Source: Pseudoxanthomonas spadix
GTDB taxonomy: Bacteria; Pseudomonadota; Gammaproteobacteria; Xanthomonadales; Xanthomonadaceae
Reading direction: 5' to 3'
Assembly: GCF_003703395.1 (NCBI RefSeq)
Contig: NZ_RDQN01000001.1
Span: 496,001-560,000 of the forward strand
DNA: 64,000 bases
A model generated the notes under the pieces. It did not search any database. It had not been told where the DNA came from and saw only the letters and a program-made list of their open reading frames with translations. A program made the translations under genes and the position numbers. The stretch's first letter is position 1. Each line of letters begins with the position of its first letter. This document shows, piece after piece, positions 10,567 through 20,405 of this stretch.

Positions 10567-11339
10567 CGCTGCCAGGCGAAGGCGGCCTCGGTACCGTGGG
10601 TGCCGGGCCGGTGCAGCGCGTAGGCCAGCGCTGTAGGCAGCGCGGCGGCCGCGTACAGCAGCGCGCGATGGGGACGGCGCAGCTTGGAGAACGCGACATC
10701 GTGGAAGAACGCGGTGACACCGTTGATGAAGGTCGCCGAGCGCACCGGCCTGCGGCCGAACAGGCGCTCCAGCTCGTCTGCCCGATAGCCGCGGCGGACA
10801 TGGCCCCATGTGGCCATCAGTTCTGACTCGGGTGGGCACACCCGTCGCATCGGGCCGTAGTACGGATAGCGCCAGGCCGCATCGGGCGTGGACACCAGTA
10901 CGTGGCCGCCGGGGCGGGTGACGCGCAGCGCCTCGCGCGCGGCCACCGCGTCCTGGTCGATGTGCTCGAGCACGTCGAACAGGGTGACCACGCTGAAATG
11001 GCCATCGGGGAAGGGCAGCTCGCGCGCATCGCCGCAGACGAAGCGGGTGCGGGCCGAAACCGGTTGCTGTGCGGCCAGCGCGGGGTCGATGTCCAGCGTG
11101 GTGAGGTCCGCGCCCGGATACAGGTAGCCGGCCAGGCCACTGCGCCCGCCGCCGATCTCCAGGATGGGTTCGTCCGCGCCGATCGCGGCCGGCGCGATGC
11201 GGTGGATGGCGCGCATCTTCTCGCGGTAGAACAGCCCATCGGTCCAGCCGTGGGCGAAGGGATTGCAGGCCAGGAACCGGCCGAGCGGCGCCTTGCGGAG
11301 GCTGCCTTCGGGTCTTGCCTGCTTCGCGTCCATGGTCAT
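10563..11339 (-). CDS. SAM-dependent methyltransferase (class I)
   Basis: A 258-residue Methyltransf_11-type enzyme. Motif I is ILEIGGGRSGLAGYLYPGAD with the acidic TLDIDP after it; the post-I/motif IV region is DGHFSVVTLFDVLEHID; RPGGHVLVSTPD follows. The start at 11339 gives an ATGA overlap with the glycosyltransferase upstream, and its own stop overlaps the GT1 start the same way, so the three are translationally coupled. In this context it probably methylates a sugar or lipid-linked glycan, but the substrate is not shown. Confidence 0.88.
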   Translation of the reverse strand: MTMDAKQARPEGSLRKAPLGRFLACNPFAHGWTDGLFYREKMRAIHRIAPAAIGADEPILEIGGGRSGLAGYLYPGADLTTLDIDPALAAQQPVSARTRFVCGDARELPFPDGHFSVVTLFDVLEHIDQDAVAAREALRVTRPGGHVLVSTPDAAWRYPYYGPMRRVCPPESELMATWGHVRRGYRADELERLFGRRPVRSATFINGVTAFFHDVAFSKLRRPHRALLYAAAALPTALAYALHRPGTHGTEAAFAWQR

Positions 11340-12622
11340 GCCTTCGGCAGGTCCGCACGCGCGCGGCGCCAGTTGCGGCGCAGCAGGTAACGCAGGCCGG
11401 CGCACCAGCCGAGGATTTCCTGCAGCAGGATCGCGCCACGGGCACGGCGGCCGTGGCGCATGCAGTCCACCGCGGTGCGGGCAAAATACCGCGGCAGCTG
11501 CACGCCGATGCGGCGCAGGTTGGCGCTGTCGCCGAAGCGATCGGCCTGCGCCACCAGCGCCGACACGTGGCCGCGCATGTACACGCGCATCTGCCGCTTC
11601 AGCGCCGGCCATTGCGCGCGGTGATGGTGGAACACCACCGCGCGCGGCTCGTAGAGGCAGGCGCCGCCCAGTGCCAGCAGCCGGTACCACAATTCCGAAT
11701 CCTCCGAACACCCTGAGGCGCCCGCGCCCAGGCGCTCGTCGAACAATCCGGCCCGCTGGAACGCCTGGCGGCGGAAGGCCATGTTCGCCCCGGCGCCGAT
11801 CTTCCACACCTGCGGCCCGTGCACGCGCGTGTCGGCATAGAAGCGGTGGTCGAACAGCACCGGAACGAAGGTCTCGCCGAAGCCGCCCATGTCGAACTGG
11901 AAACACTGCTGCGCCGGTGTGTCCAGCTCGGCCGGCAATACCAGCCCGGTCATGGCGTCGGCGCCGGCGTTGGCGAAGGCGCGGGCCATTTCCGCCAGCC
12001 AGCCCGGATGCGGCTCCACGTCGTCATCGGTGAAGGCGACGATTTCGCCGCTGGCCGCGCGCACGCCGGTGTTGCGCGCGATGCTCAGGCCGGGGCGTGG
12101 TTCGTGCACATGGATGACGTGAGGAAACTGCGCGCACACCGCCCGCGCCGAGGCCGTGGCGGAGTTGTCCACCACCACGATCTCGCCGGCGGGGCTGCGC
12201 TGATGCTGCAGGCTGCGCAGGCAGCGGCCCAGCGCCAGCTCGCGATCGCGGGTGCAGATCACCACGCTGATATGACCTGCGGTCAGCGTCGATGGCTCGG
12301 CCATGGCCTGCAAGCGTTGCAGCGGCCGGTCGAACGCGTTCGCCAGGCCCAGGGTCAGCGCCGGCACCGGCCGGCCTTCGTGGGTGGCGTGCAGCGGCGC
12401 GCCCAGGCCCGGATCGCGCGCCGTCAGCTGTGCGGCCAGCAGCTCCACCGCCGTGGCGTGCAGCTGCCCTGGACCGAAGGGGAGTTCCTCGGCGCAGGCC
12501 ATGCGTGCGCCCAGCGGCAACTCACCCCACCAGAACACGTTGTAGGCCGCCGCGCAGGGGCCGGGCGCAGGTTCTTCTGACTGGCGCAGGTCGATATGGC
12601 GGACCGGGATGGGCGCGCTCAT
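11336..12622 (-). CDS. Glycosyltransferase family 2 with N-terminal extension (A)
   Basis: A 428-residue GT-A enzyme. Residues 1-110 form an extension of unknown function; the catalytic domain starts at HISVVICTRDRE and has VVVDNSATASARAV, GEIVAFTDDDVEPHPGWL (the DxD-type metal site) and, later, GASGCSEDSELWYRLLALGG. Start at 12622 by ATGA overlap with the next gene upstream. It resembles the neighbouring GT2 (12619-13845) in both the extension and the TDDD/LDDD arrangement, so the two are probably distant paralogues adding successive sugars. Confidence 0.88.
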   Translation of the reverse strand: MSAPIPVRHIDLRQSEEPAPGPCAAAYNVFWWGELPLGARMACAEELPFGPGQLHATAVELLAAQLTARDPGLGAPLHATHEGRPVPALTLGLANAFDRPLQRLQAMAEPSTLTAGHISVVICTRDRELALGRCLRSLQHQRSPAGEIVVVDNSATASARAVCAQFPHVIHVHEPRPGLSIARNTGVRAASGEIVAFTDDDVEPHPGWLAEMARAFANAGADAMTGLVLPAELDTPAQQCFQFDMGGFGETFVPVLFDHRFYADTRVHGPQVWKIGAGANMAFRRQAFQRAGLFDERLGAGASGCSEDSELWYRLLALGGACLYEPRAVVFHHHRAQWPALKRQMRVYMRGHVSALVAQADRFGDSANLRRIGVQLPRYFARTAVDCMRHGRRARGAILLQEILGWCAGLRYLLRRNWRRARADLPKA

Positions 12623-13845
12623 TGATGGGCCTGGCGAATGGTCTGGATGCGTGCACGCGAGCGGTCGTATTCGCCGGCCAGTCCCATCACCCCGCCCCAC
12701 ATCTCGGCCAGGACGAATCGCACCTCGCGTCCCTTCAGGCGCCGCCCGGCGCGCAGCAGCGCGGCCAGCTGGTCCATGAACCACCAGCCCACCATGCCCC
12801 GGTGCAACGGCCGCAACGCCGGATCGCTGCGCCAGCACTTGACCAGGAACGCCATCATGCCCAGGCCCCAGGACCAGTACTGCCGGCGCAGCTGGGCGAT
12901 GGTCTCGCGGTGCTCGTGGTAGACCGCGTAGCGCGGCACGTAGACCATCGGCCGGCCGCTGCGCAGCACCCGGTAGAAGATGTCCAGGTCGCCGCCCCCC
13001 GGCAGCGGCGCGCCGGTGTCCAGGGCCTCGTCGAAGCCACCCAGCGCGACCAGCAGCCGCCGGTCGAAGGCCATGTTGCAGCCTGCGCCCAGCATGCCCG
13101 CACCCACCGGATGCAGCGGGTTGCCGTGGCGTGCCTGGCGGTATTCCAGGCGGCGCAAGCCGCGTCCGAACCCGCCACGGCTTTCGAACAACACCTGGGC
13201 CTCGGTGTCCAGCCGGTAGGGCAGTACCAGCCCGGTGAAGCCCCCGGCCTGCGGCGTGCTGCGCCAGGCCTCGGCCAGGCCGACCAGCCAGTCGCGGTCC
13301 ACCACCACGTCGTCGTCCAGGTAGGCGAGCAGATCGCCGGTGGCCGCGCCGATGGCAGCGTTGCGCGCGAAGTTCAGCCCGGCCTTGGGTTCGAACACAT
13401 AGTGCATGGCAGGAAAGCGCGCCACCGCATCGCGGGTGGCGTTGTCCACCGAGGCGTTGTCCACCACCACCACCTCGACCGCCGCGAAGGTCGGTTCGGG
13501 CGCCAGGGCCTGCAGCGACGCCAGCAGCCGCGCCAGCCGCGCGGCGCGGTCCTTGGTGCAGATGGCGATGCTCAGGCGCGGGCGCGCCGCCGCCTCGCCC
13601 GCCGCATCCGGCGCCGGCAGGACCATGGCCAGTTGCGCGGCCACCACGGCCGGGGCGAAGGCTTCATCGGCGATGGCCTGCAGGCGCGCGGCCGTCAGCG
13701 TGGTCCCCGGCGACAGCGCCAGCATGCGAAAGCCCACCAGGCGCCCGCGCCAGCGCGCGATCAGGCCGCAGCCATCTTCCTGCGCCGACAACACGATGTC
13801 CGGCAGCGGCTGGGAAAGCTCGAGTTCGACGCGCCTATAGGTCAT
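12619..13845 (-). CDS. Glycosyltransferase family 2 with N-terminal extension (B)
   Basis: A 408-residue GT-A enzyme: about 90 residues of unknown N-terminal domain, then LSIAICTKDRAARL, VEVVVVDNASVDNATRDAV, FARNAAIGAATGDLLAYLDDDVVVD (metal site) and GCNMAFDRRLLVALGGFDE. The start at 13845 overlaps the end of the ABC transporter gene by 11 bases. An open extension to 13911 lies wholly inside the transporter gene and is not needed. Part of the ABC-GT2-GT2-MTase-GT1 block. Confidence 0.87.
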   Translation of the reverse strand: MTYRRVELELSQPLPDIVLSAQEDGCGLIARWRGRLVGFRMLALSPGTTLTAARLQAIADEAFAPAVVAAQLAMVLPAPDAAGEAAARPRLSIAICTKDRAARLARLLASLQALAPEPTFAAVEVVVVDNASVDNATRDAVARFPAMHYVFEPKAGLNFARNAAIGAATGDLLAYLDDDVVVDRDWLVGLAEAWRSTPQAGGFTGLVLPYRLDTEAQVLFESRGGFGRGLRRLEYRQARHGNPLHPVGAGMLGAGCNMAFDRRLLVALGGFDEALDTGAPLPGGGDLDIFYRVLRSGRPMVYVPRYAVYHEHRETIAQLRRQYWSWGLGMMAFLVKCWRSDPALRPLHRGMVGWWFMDQLAALLRAGRRLKGREVRFVLAEMWGGVMGLAGEYDRSRARIQTIRQAHQ

Positions 13846-15766
13846 GGGAGCGGGCCTCGGGCTCCGGTTCGGTGCCGTGCTGGAGATGGTGGAGCCGGGC
13901 GAAGCGGCCACCGCGGTCGATCAGCTGCGCCGGCGGCCCGGCTTCCACCACCCGCCCACCCTCCAGCACGACCACCTGGTCGGCGCGTTGCACGGTGGCC
14001 AGCCGGTGCGCGATCACCACCACGGTGCGGCGGTGCGCGTACTGCTCCAGGGCCAGCTGGAAGGCGCGCTCGGATTCGGCATCCAGCGCGTTGGTGGCTT
14101 CGTCCAGCATCAGGATCTCCGGGTTGCGCACGACGGTACGGGCCAGGGCAATGCGCTGGCGCTGTCCGCCCGAAAGGCGCATGCCGTGGTCGCCGAGCAC
14201 GGTCTGGTAGCCCAGCGGCAGGGCCTCGATGAAGGTTTCGGCACCGGCGACCCGGGCCGCGTTGCGGATGTCCTCGAAATCGGCATCGAGGTCGCCATAG
14301 CCGATGTTGGCCTGCACGGTGTCGTTGAACAGCTGCACCTCCTGCGACATCAACGCAATCTGCCTGCGCCAGCCGGACAGCTGGAACCGGGTCAGGGCGA
14401 CGCCGTCGGCGCTGACCACCCCCTCGGTGGGGTCCTGGAAGCGGAACAGCAGGGCCATGAGCGTGGACTTGCCCGCACCGGACTGGCCGACGATGGCGGT
14501 GGTCTTGCCGGCCGGGATGTGGATGGAGACGTTGCGCAGCGCCCACGCCTCGTTGTCGCCATAGCGGAAGGAGACATCGCGCAGCTGCAAGCCTTCGCGG
14601 ATGGGCGTGGCCGGGACGCTGCCATCGGCCAGGAAAGGCGCAGCGGTGGCATCGAGGAATCCGGCCACGTCCTCGATCGCCCCGTCCAGGCCTTCCACCG
14701 TGACCTTGGCCTGCATCAATTCGCGGGTGGGGCCCTGCAGCCGGTACAGCAGCGACAGGAACGCGGCGATGGAGGCGATGCCGATCCCCGAGCGCTGCGC
14801 CGCCACGATCAGCGCGCCGATCAGCAACGTGATCAGGACTTCGGAAATCGGCCCCGGCACCGCCCACAGCACGTCCAGCTTGAGCAGGCGCCTGCGCACC
14901 TGTTCGGACACGCGTGCAAAGCGCCCGGTTTCATAATCCTCACGGCCGAATGCGCGGATCAGCTGCAGTGCGTTGATGCTTTCCCACATGCGCAGACCGA
15001 AGGCCTTGTTCTCTTCCACGACCGCCCGTCCCGTTTCGCTGGCCTGTTGGGTGGCCCAGCGGATCACCAGCGCGCTGAGCGTCAGGAACACCGCAGCGAT
15101 CAGCGTCAGCCGCAGCGAGATGACCATCATCAGGGCCATGAACACCGCGAAGGTACTGGCGCTGATGAGCAACCGGTAACACAGGCCCAGTGCGGTGCTC
15201 ACCTTCCAGCTGTTCTCGGCAATGGTGGTCACGATGTCCGAGCGCCGGTGCCCGGCGCGATAGTCCACGCACGAGCGCAAGGTCTGTTCGAAGATGCGCG
15301 TGCGCAGCCGGTGCGCCACCTGTCCATCCACATGGCGCGACACCGCCGTGTTCACCAGCAGCACGGCGTTCTTGGCCAGGATGGTCAGGCACAGCAAGCC
15401 CACCAGCGCAGCGGTGGCATGGCCGGAGGGAAGTGCGGCCATGGCGCGGTCAAAAAACGCCTCGAGCCCTGTGCCGCGGCCGTCGCCGGCGCCCATGCTG
15501 CGCAGGATGGGAATGAACAACAGCAAGCCGGTGCCTTCCAGCACCGCAACGAGCAGACCCATGCCCACGATCGCCGGCCCGGCCCATCGCGGCGGTGCGG
15601 CCAGGCGCAGGATGCGCCTTGCCCGAGACCACAGGGAATCTGGCCCTGAGGTGGGCAGGGGAGCATCGCGCCGGGGCGCATCTGGCTCGCTGGCGTATGA
15701 GATCGCGGTATTCCTGGAGGGCGGGGCGGCCGATGTGGTTGACTCGAATCTCGCTGCCGCCACCAC
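13835..15766 (-). CDS. ABC transporter, fused permease and ATPase (MsbA/exporter type)
   Basis: A 643-residue half-transporter expected to work as a homodimer in the inner membrane. Six hydrophobic segments occupy about residues 60-360 (start GPAIVGMGLLVAVLEGTGLLL). The ATPase half has Walker A GQSGAGKST near residue 425, signature LSGGQRQRIALA near 532, Walker B ILMLDEATNALD near 555 and VIAHRL. First gene of the minus-strand glycan block, so export or flipping of a lipid-linked saccharide is the likely role (inference). The first 45 residues are polar and poorly conserved; a later start is possible. Confidence 0.92.
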   Translation of the reverse strand: MVAAARFESTTSAAPPSRNTAISYASEPDAPRRDAPLPTSGPDSLWSRARRILRLAAPPRWAGPAIVGMGLLVAVLEGTGLLLFIPILRSMGAGDGRGTGLEAFFDRAMAALPSGHATAALVGLLCLTILAKNAVLLVNTAVSRHVDGQVAHRLRTRIFEQTLRSCVDYRAGHRRSDIVTTIAENSWKVSTALGLCYRLLISASTFAVFMALMMVISLRLTLIAAVFLTLSALVIRWATQQASETGRAVVEENKAFGLRMWESINALQLIRAFGREDYETGRFARVSEQVRRRLLKLDVLWAVPGPISEVLITLLIGALIVAAQRSGIGIASIAAFLSLLYRLQGPTRELMQAKVTVEGLDGAIEDVAGFLDATAAPFLADGSVPATPIREGLQLRDVSFRYGDNEAWALRNVSIHIPAGKTTAIVGQSGAGKSTLMALLFRFQDPTEGVVSADGVALTRFQLSGWRRQIALMSQEVQLFNDTVQANIGYGDLDADFEDIRNAARVAGAETFIEALPLGYQTVLGDHGMRLSGGQRQRIALARTVVRNPEILMLDEATNALDAESERAFQLALEQYAHRRTVVVIAHRLATVQRADQVVVLEGGRVVEAGPPAQLIDRGGRFARLHHLQHGTEPEPEARSHDL

Positions 15767-16254
15767 CGGGCTTTCTGCGGCACGGGATGACCCAGCTCAT
15801 TGGGGCGAAGATAACCCCAACAGGTTGAATTACGGAACAACGAGTCGGCACCTTGCCGTCCTGACCCAGACTGAGCGTGCGCCCCGTCGTGGCCTTCGGC
15901 CGAGCCAATGGCCGGTCCGGGCCGATGCCCGCGTTGGTTGAGGGACAGCTTTGGATGTGGCTGTTCGGCGTGAGGCAAGGCCGGGAACGGTCTGAAGGGC
16001 GCGTTCGCCCGCTATTCCCACTTCCAGCAAAGGCCCAACACTCCCCCGCAGACCGTGCTCAAGCGTGCGTTAAGGGTGGCACCGGTCTGATGGAGCTTGT
16101 TGCGCCGCGCTCGACGGACCGCAGGTCTTGGCAACAGCCGCGGGTCGGCGCTGCCCGTGACTGCAGCCGAAACCGGCCTATGCCAGAACAGGGTCTGTCT
16201 GTACCGGTTGAATCGCGTTATCCCCCACTTCCACAGGCGATGGAACCGATCTAG
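15767..16254. other. 488-base divergent intergenic region of the polysaccharide locus
   Basis: No supported gene. This gap separates the divergent starts of the ABC-exporter block and the GT2-uxs-galE block, so promoters for both should lie here. I found no convincing -35/-10 pair, long palindrome or known riboregulator by eye. Confidence 0.5.
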
Positions 16255-17313
16255 ATGTCGAACGCTCCCATCGCGACCCAGGCGCTTGATGCACACGACC
16301 TGCCTCTGGTGACGGTGGTGATCCCCGCCTTCAACGCAGCGGCCACCATCGATCAGACGCTGCGCAGCGTACGTGCGCAGAGCTACGCCAATCTTGAGAT
16401 CATCGTGGTCGACGATGGGTCGGCCGACGAGACGGTGGTACGCGTCGAACAGCACATCCGCGCCGATCCACGCCTGCGCCTGGTCCGGCAGGCCAACGCC
16501 GGTGTCGCGGCTGCACGCAACAGGGGCATTGTCGAGGCGGCGGGTGATTACGTGGCACCGGTGGATGCGGACGACCTGTGGCACCCCGAGAAGATCGAGC
16601 GGCAGATGGCGCTCATGCTTGCCGAACCGGAGGCTGGCCTGGTCTACACCTGGTACTCCATCATCGACGAGCATGGCCAAGTGCTTGTGGAGCAAGTGAA
16701 CACCTATCCCAAGGCGTGGCAGTTCGCCCAGTTGTGTCATCGCAACGTGATCGGCAATGGCAGTTCGGCGCTGATGCGGCGCGAGGCAGCGCTGCGCATG
16801 GGCGGCTATGACAGCGGCCTGCGCAGCCAGCGTGCGCAGGGGTGCGAAGACCTGAAGCTATATCTGCAGATCGCCGAACACTACCCGGTGGCTGTTGCGC
16901 CGTGGCCGCTGACCGGCTACCGCCAACTCAGCGGGAACATGTCCAGCGACGGCCAGCAGATGCTGCGCTCGTTCGATCTGGTCGCCCAGGAGTTCGTGTC
17001 GCGTCTGCCGCACCTGGCCGGCGCGTTCGCGTCGCACAGGGTGTTCATGCTCCACTGGCTGATCAGCCGCTCGCTCTCGGGCAAGCGTTGGGACATCACC
17101 CGGACGCTGGTCGCCGAGCTGTTCAAGGCGCCCAAGCAGCTGTTGCTTACAACCACCGCGTCTACACTCAGACGCTTCGTCAGGCGGCGCTTGCACAAGC
17201 TTGGGCGCCGAATTCGCGGCTTGCCGCCACGGCGGTATCTGGAAGAAGCGGGTTCGGACCAGCCCGCACCCGTCCCGTTGCCGGCGACGCGCCTGCAGGG
17301 GGAGGGGGAGTGA
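16255..17313 (+). CDS. Glycosyltransferase family 2 (GT-A)
   Basis: A 352-residue glycosyltransferase: LVTVVIPAFNAAATIDQTL, LEIIVVDDGSADET near residue 60, AGVAAARNRGI and the metal-binding VDADDLWHPEKI near residue 104, then NVIGNGSSALMRREA and GCEDLKLYLQIAEHYPVA (catalytic acidic residues). It is followed by a basic C-terminal stretch (RRFVRRRLHKLGRRIRG) that may contact membrane or RNA. First of three plus-strand genes of the glycan locus. Confidence 0.9.
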   Translation: MSNAPIATQALDAHDLPLVTVVIPAFNAAATIDQTLRSVRAQSYANLEIIVVDDGSADETVVRVEQHIRADPRLRLVRQANAGVAAARNRGIVEAAGDYVAPVDADDLWHPEKIERQMALMLAEPEAGLVYTWYSIIDEHGQVLVEQVNTYPKAWQFAQLCHRNVIGNGSSALMRREAALRMGGYDSGLRSQRAQGCEDLKLYLQIAEHYPVAVAPWPLTGYRQLSGNMSSDGQQMLRSFDLVAQEFVSRLPHLAGAFASHRVFMLHWLISRSLSGKRWDITRTLVAELFKAPKQLLLTTTASTLRRFVRRRLHKLGRRIRGLPPRRYLEEAGSDQPAPVPLPATRLQGEGE

Positions 17314-17446
17314 TGGCAGCAGGTCCATACGGCCGCATCGTCAGCCAGCGGCCTGGGTGCTCGCCAGCAACGGCAGGTGGAACAGTGGGAAAACAATCGC
17401 CGCGCAGTAAGTGGCATGTGCAGTCCTTTCACCAACAGGGGGTTTC

Positions 17447-18418
17447 ATGCAGAGACGGCGACGGATTCTGATCACCGGTGGCGCAGGATTCCTTGGCTCG
17501 CACCTGTGCGAACGCCTGCTGGGCGAGGGCAACGAAGTCATTTGCCTGGACAACTTCTTTACCGGCTCGCGCGGCAACATCCGGCACCTGCTCGATGACC
17601 CGTGGTTCGACCTGGTGCGCCACGATGTCACCGAACCGATGAAGATCGAGGCCGACCAGATCTACAACCTGGCGTGCCCGGCCAGCCCGGTGCATTACCA
17701 GCGCGATCCGGTGCAGACCACCAAGACCAGCGTGCATGGCGCGATCAACGTGCTGGACCTGGCGCGCCGACTGGGTGTGCGGGTGCTGCAGGCGTCGACC
17801 TCGGAGGTGTATGGCGATCCGGAAGTGCATCCGCAGACCGAGAGCTACTGGGGCCGCGTCAACCCGGTCGGCCCGCGCTCGTGCTATGACGAAGGCAAGC
17901 GCTGCGCCGAGACGCTGTTCTTCGACTTCAATCGCCAATACGCACTGCCGATCAAGGTGGCGCGCATCTTCAACACCTATGGCCCGCGCATGCAGCCAGA
18001 CGATGGCCGCGTGGTGTCCAATTTCATCGTCCAGGCGCTTACCGGCCAGCCCATCACCATTTTCGGAGACGGCAGCCAGACCCGTTCGTTCTGCTACGTG
18101 GACGACCTGATCGATGGGCTGGTGCGGTTGATGGCCTCGCCGGAAGAGGTCACCGGCCCGGTCAACATCGGCAACCCGTCCGAGTTCAGCATGCTGGAGC
18201 TGGCCGACCAGGTGATCGCGTTGACCGGCAGCAAATCCGCCATCCAGTTTCGCCCGCTCCCGCAGGACGATCCACGTCAGCGCCAGCCGGACATCGCCGT
18301 GGCGCGAGCGCAGCTGGGGTGGGTACCGCAGGTGCCACTGGCCACGGGCCTGGAGCGCACGATCGACTACTTCCGGCAGTTGCTTGCCGATGCCACACAC
18401 GACGGGCTGCCGCGATGA
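17447..18418 (+). CDS. uxs: UDP-glucuronate decarboxylase (UDP-xylose synthase)
   Basis: A 323-residue short-chain dehydrogenase/reductase that makes UDP-xylose from UDP-glucuronate with tightly bound [22 protein letters not shown] is the nucleotide fold, [12 protein letters not shown] and [15 protein letters not shown] are typical of the UXS subfamily, and [11 protein letters not shown] supplies the YxxxK catalytic pair near residue 146. [19 protein letters not shown] follows. The start at 17447 has a GGGGG ribosome site; an upstream ATG at 17411 adds unrelated residues. It suggests xylose or arabinose-type sugars in the local polysaccharide. Coupled to galE by ATGA. Confidence 0.93.
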   Translation: MQRRRRILITGGAGFLGSHLCERLLGEGNEVICLDNFFTGSRGNIRHLLDDPWFDLVRHDVTEPMKIEADQIYNLACPASPVHYQRDPVQTTKTSVHGAINVLDLARRLGVRVLQASTSEVYGDPEVHPQTESYWGRVNPVGPRSCYDEGKRCAETLFFDFNRQYALPIKVARIFNTYGPRMQPDDGRVVSNFIVQALTGQPITIFGDGSQTRSFCYVDDLIDGLVRLMASPEEVTGPVNIGNPSEFSMLELADQVIALTGSKSAIQFRPLPQDDPRQRQPDIAVARAQLGWVPQVPLATGLERTIDYFRQLLADATHDGLPR

Positions 18419-19398
18419 GGACCGTCCTGGTGACCGGGGGCGCCGGCTATGTGGGTTCGCACGCATGCAAGGCCTTCGCGCGCGCGGGCTGGCAGGTGGT
18501 GGCGCTGGACAATCTCTCGCGCGGTTGGCCAGAAGCGGTGCGCTGGGGGCCACTGGTGGTGGGCGACATCGCCGATGCTGCCTGCGTGCAGGCTGCGCTG
18601 GACCAGTACCGGCCTGATGTGGTCGCGCATTTTGCTGCCTACGCCTACGTGGGCGAATCGGTCCAGCAGCCCGACATCTACTACCGCAACAACAGCGTCG
18701 GCACGCTGAACCTGCTGGACGTGCTGCGGGGCAGCCCGTGCCGGCGGGTGATCTTCTCCAGCACCTGTGCCTCATATGGCCATCCGGTGCGGCTGCCCAT
18801 CGACGAGACCCACCCGCAGGCGCCGATCAATCCCTACGGCTGGTCCAAGTTCATCATTGAACGCATGCTCGAGGACTACGCCGTGGCCTATGGCCTGACC
18901 TCGACCTCACTGCGCTATTTCAACGCAGCCGGCTGCGATCCGGAAGGTGAAATCGGCGAGCGCCATGAGCCGGAAACGCATGCGATTCCGCTGGCCATTG
19001 CCGCGGCGGTGCAGGGCGGGGTGTTCCGGGTGAACGGGACCGATTTCGACACCCGTGACGGCAGCGCGGTGCGCGACTACATCCATGTCAGCGACCTGGC
19101 CGACGCGCACGTCCTGGCGGCCGAGCGTCTGCTGTCCACCCAGGGCGCGCAGGTGTTCAACCTGGGCACCGGCACCGGCACCTCGGTGCTGGAACTGGTG
19201 GCGGCGGTGGAGCGCGCCACCGGCGAGCGCCTGCACGTGGAATACGGGCCGCGCCGCCCGGGCGACCCGGCCACGCTGGTGGCCGCGGCCGACAAGGCAC
19301 GCAAGGAGCTGGGATGGAAGCCTTCGCGCTCGGACATCGACACGATCGTGGAAACCGCCCTTGCCTGGCAGCGCGCCAGCCTCTCGGCGCCGGCCTGA
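18415..19398 (+). CDS. galE: UDP-glucose 4-epimerase
   Basis: A 327-residue extended [22 protein letters not shown] (NAD site), [10 protein letters not shown], catalytic [11 protein letters not shown] (YxxxK near residue 140), [17 protein letters not shown], and [13 protein letters not shown]. It interconverts UDP-glucose and UDP-galactose; after UXS, a UDP-xylose/UDP-arabinose epimerase activity is also possible, since such enzymes share the fold. The start at 18415 overlaps the uxs stop by ATGA. Followed by a bidirectional terminator. Confidence 0.92.
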   Translation: MRTVLVTGGAGYVGSHACKAFARAGWQVVALDNLSRGWPEAVRWGPLVVGDIADAACVQAALDQYRPDVVAHFAAYAYVGESVQQPDIYYRNNSVGTLNLLDVLRGSPCRRVIFSSTCASYGHPVRLPIDETHPQAPINPYGWSKFIIERMLEDYAVAYGLTSTSLRYFNAAGCDPEGEIGERHEPETHAIPLAIAAAVQGGVFRVNGTDFDTRDGSAVRDYIHVSDLADAHVLAAERLLSTQGAQVFNLGTGTGTSVLELVAAVERATGERLHVEYGPRRPGDPATLVAAADKARKELGWKPSRSDIDTIVETALAWQRASLSAPA

Positions 19399-19486
19399 GC
19401 CCGGACCCACACGGACCCGGCCAGGAACCCCGGGTTTTCCGGGTTGTGTTCATCCTCCCAGCGGGGCCATGGCCCCAATGTCGCCC

Positions 19487-19523
19487 AAAAAAAAACGCAG
19501 CGGATCAACGCTGCGCTTTCTTT
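19487..19523. terminator. Bidirectional intrinsic terminator (galE / tRNA-Glu)
   Basis: A nine-base A-run precedes CGCAGCG, a GATCAA loop and CGCTGCG (19496-19515), followed by a T-rich run. It would stop galE transcription on the plus strand and tRNA transcription on the minus strand. Confidence 0.9.
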
Positions 19524-19539
19524 TTTCCTTAGTTGTAGC

Positions 19540-19615
19540 TGGCGTCCCCACGGGGATTCGAACCCCGGTGTCCACCGTGAAAGGGTGGTGTCCTAGGCCT
19601 CTAGACGATGGGGAC
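19540..19615 (-). tRNA. tRNA-Glu (UUC)
   Basis: The minus strand folds as a cloverleaf with acceptor GTCCCCA/TGGGGAC, anticodon stem CCACC/GGTGG around loop CTTTCAC (anticodon TTC), and T-arm with GTTCGAATC. The discriminator is G and CCA is encoded (19540-19542). Length 76. Confidence 0.97.
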
Positions 19616-19669
19616 GCGGTTGAACCTGAAGCAATCGCAAGCAGGCCTGTGTCTGCGACTGATGAAACG

Positions 19670-19745
19670 TGGTGGAGCCAGGCGGGATCGAACCGCCGAC
19701 CTCCTGCATGCCATGCAGGCGCTCTCCCAGCTGAGCTATGGCCCC
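19670..19745 (-). tRNA. tRNA-Ala (GGC)
   Basis: The minus strand gives acceptor GGGGCCA/TGGCTCC (one G-T pair), D-arm AGCTCAGCTGGGAGAGC, anticodon stem CCTGC/GCAGG around ATGGCAT (anticodon GGC), T-loop TTCGATC, and encoded CCA at 19670-19672. It lies 54 bases from tRNA-Glu in the same direction and is probably co-transcribed with it. Confidence 0.97.
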
Positions 19746-20405
19746 GGTGTCTTGGGAGCCCGGCATTCTAATGACCGATCCTGCGTTCCGCAAGCATGAA
19801 TGCTCACCTTTTTCGAACCGCGCGTGGCAAGCGCTGACCAGGTTTAGCGACGCCGGCGCGCGGCGTTGAACACTGCCACCGAGGCAGGCGCAATCAGGTG
19901 CATCGCCAATGCGGCGACCGTGGCTGACAGTCGCCAGGCCAGCCATCGCGTCACCGCGCCAGCGGCCCATGGCACGCTCGGGCCGTTGCAAGACGGGCCA
20001 AACCCGGGTCCTGCCATGCGCGCCAGCACCACCGCCGACTGCACGATCTCGCGCCAGGCAGCACAGGCGCGGGTAACGTGATCCCTTGGCCGCGCCAGTC
20101 TGCTCGGTCCGACCGGCCGTGCTGACGGGCAACACACCAACCGAGCGGCGCACCGGCTGCGGCGTGCAGAACCGCCAGGCGCCAGCCGGAGCAAGGCGCC
20201 GGAAAGGCGAAAGAAGCGCGCGGTGCCCAGGCTGCCGGTTGGTGCCGAAGCTAAGAGTCGGCTATGAATTTTTACATAATATACATTATGCGAAATTCCA
20301 GACCCCAAGGTCAGACATCGCAACCGGCAACAATTGCAGTGGATCTGGCCAGATACATGAGGCAAATCTGCCTCGCTTTCAACTGGGTAGCGGGCTTGGC
20401 GGAAG
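19746..20405. other. Gene-poor stretch between tRNA-Ala and the metal island
   Basis: 660 bases without a gene I can support. A minus-strand open frame spans 19844-20413, but most of it has no domain features; its last 40 residues (RWLAWRLSATVAALAMHLIA) could be a membrane segment of a short protein, with low confidence. Around 20272-20290 the composition turns AT-rich and contains the imperfectly spaced palindrome CATAAT-ATAC-ATTATG, unlike the flanking DNA. The left end of the acquired metal-resistance segment is probably here. Confidence 0.5.

Noticed and set aside
12292-14232. A plus-strand open frame of about 650 codons across two glycosyltransferase genes
   Set aside because: Both opposite-strand genes have complete catalytic motifs and ATGA-linked starts; the plus frame is Arg/Gln/His-rich with no family features.
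19540-19745. The tRNA genes as attachment site of the metal island
   Set aside because: Integrases usually use tRNA 3' ends, which here face away from the island; no integrase gene or repeated tRNA end was found.
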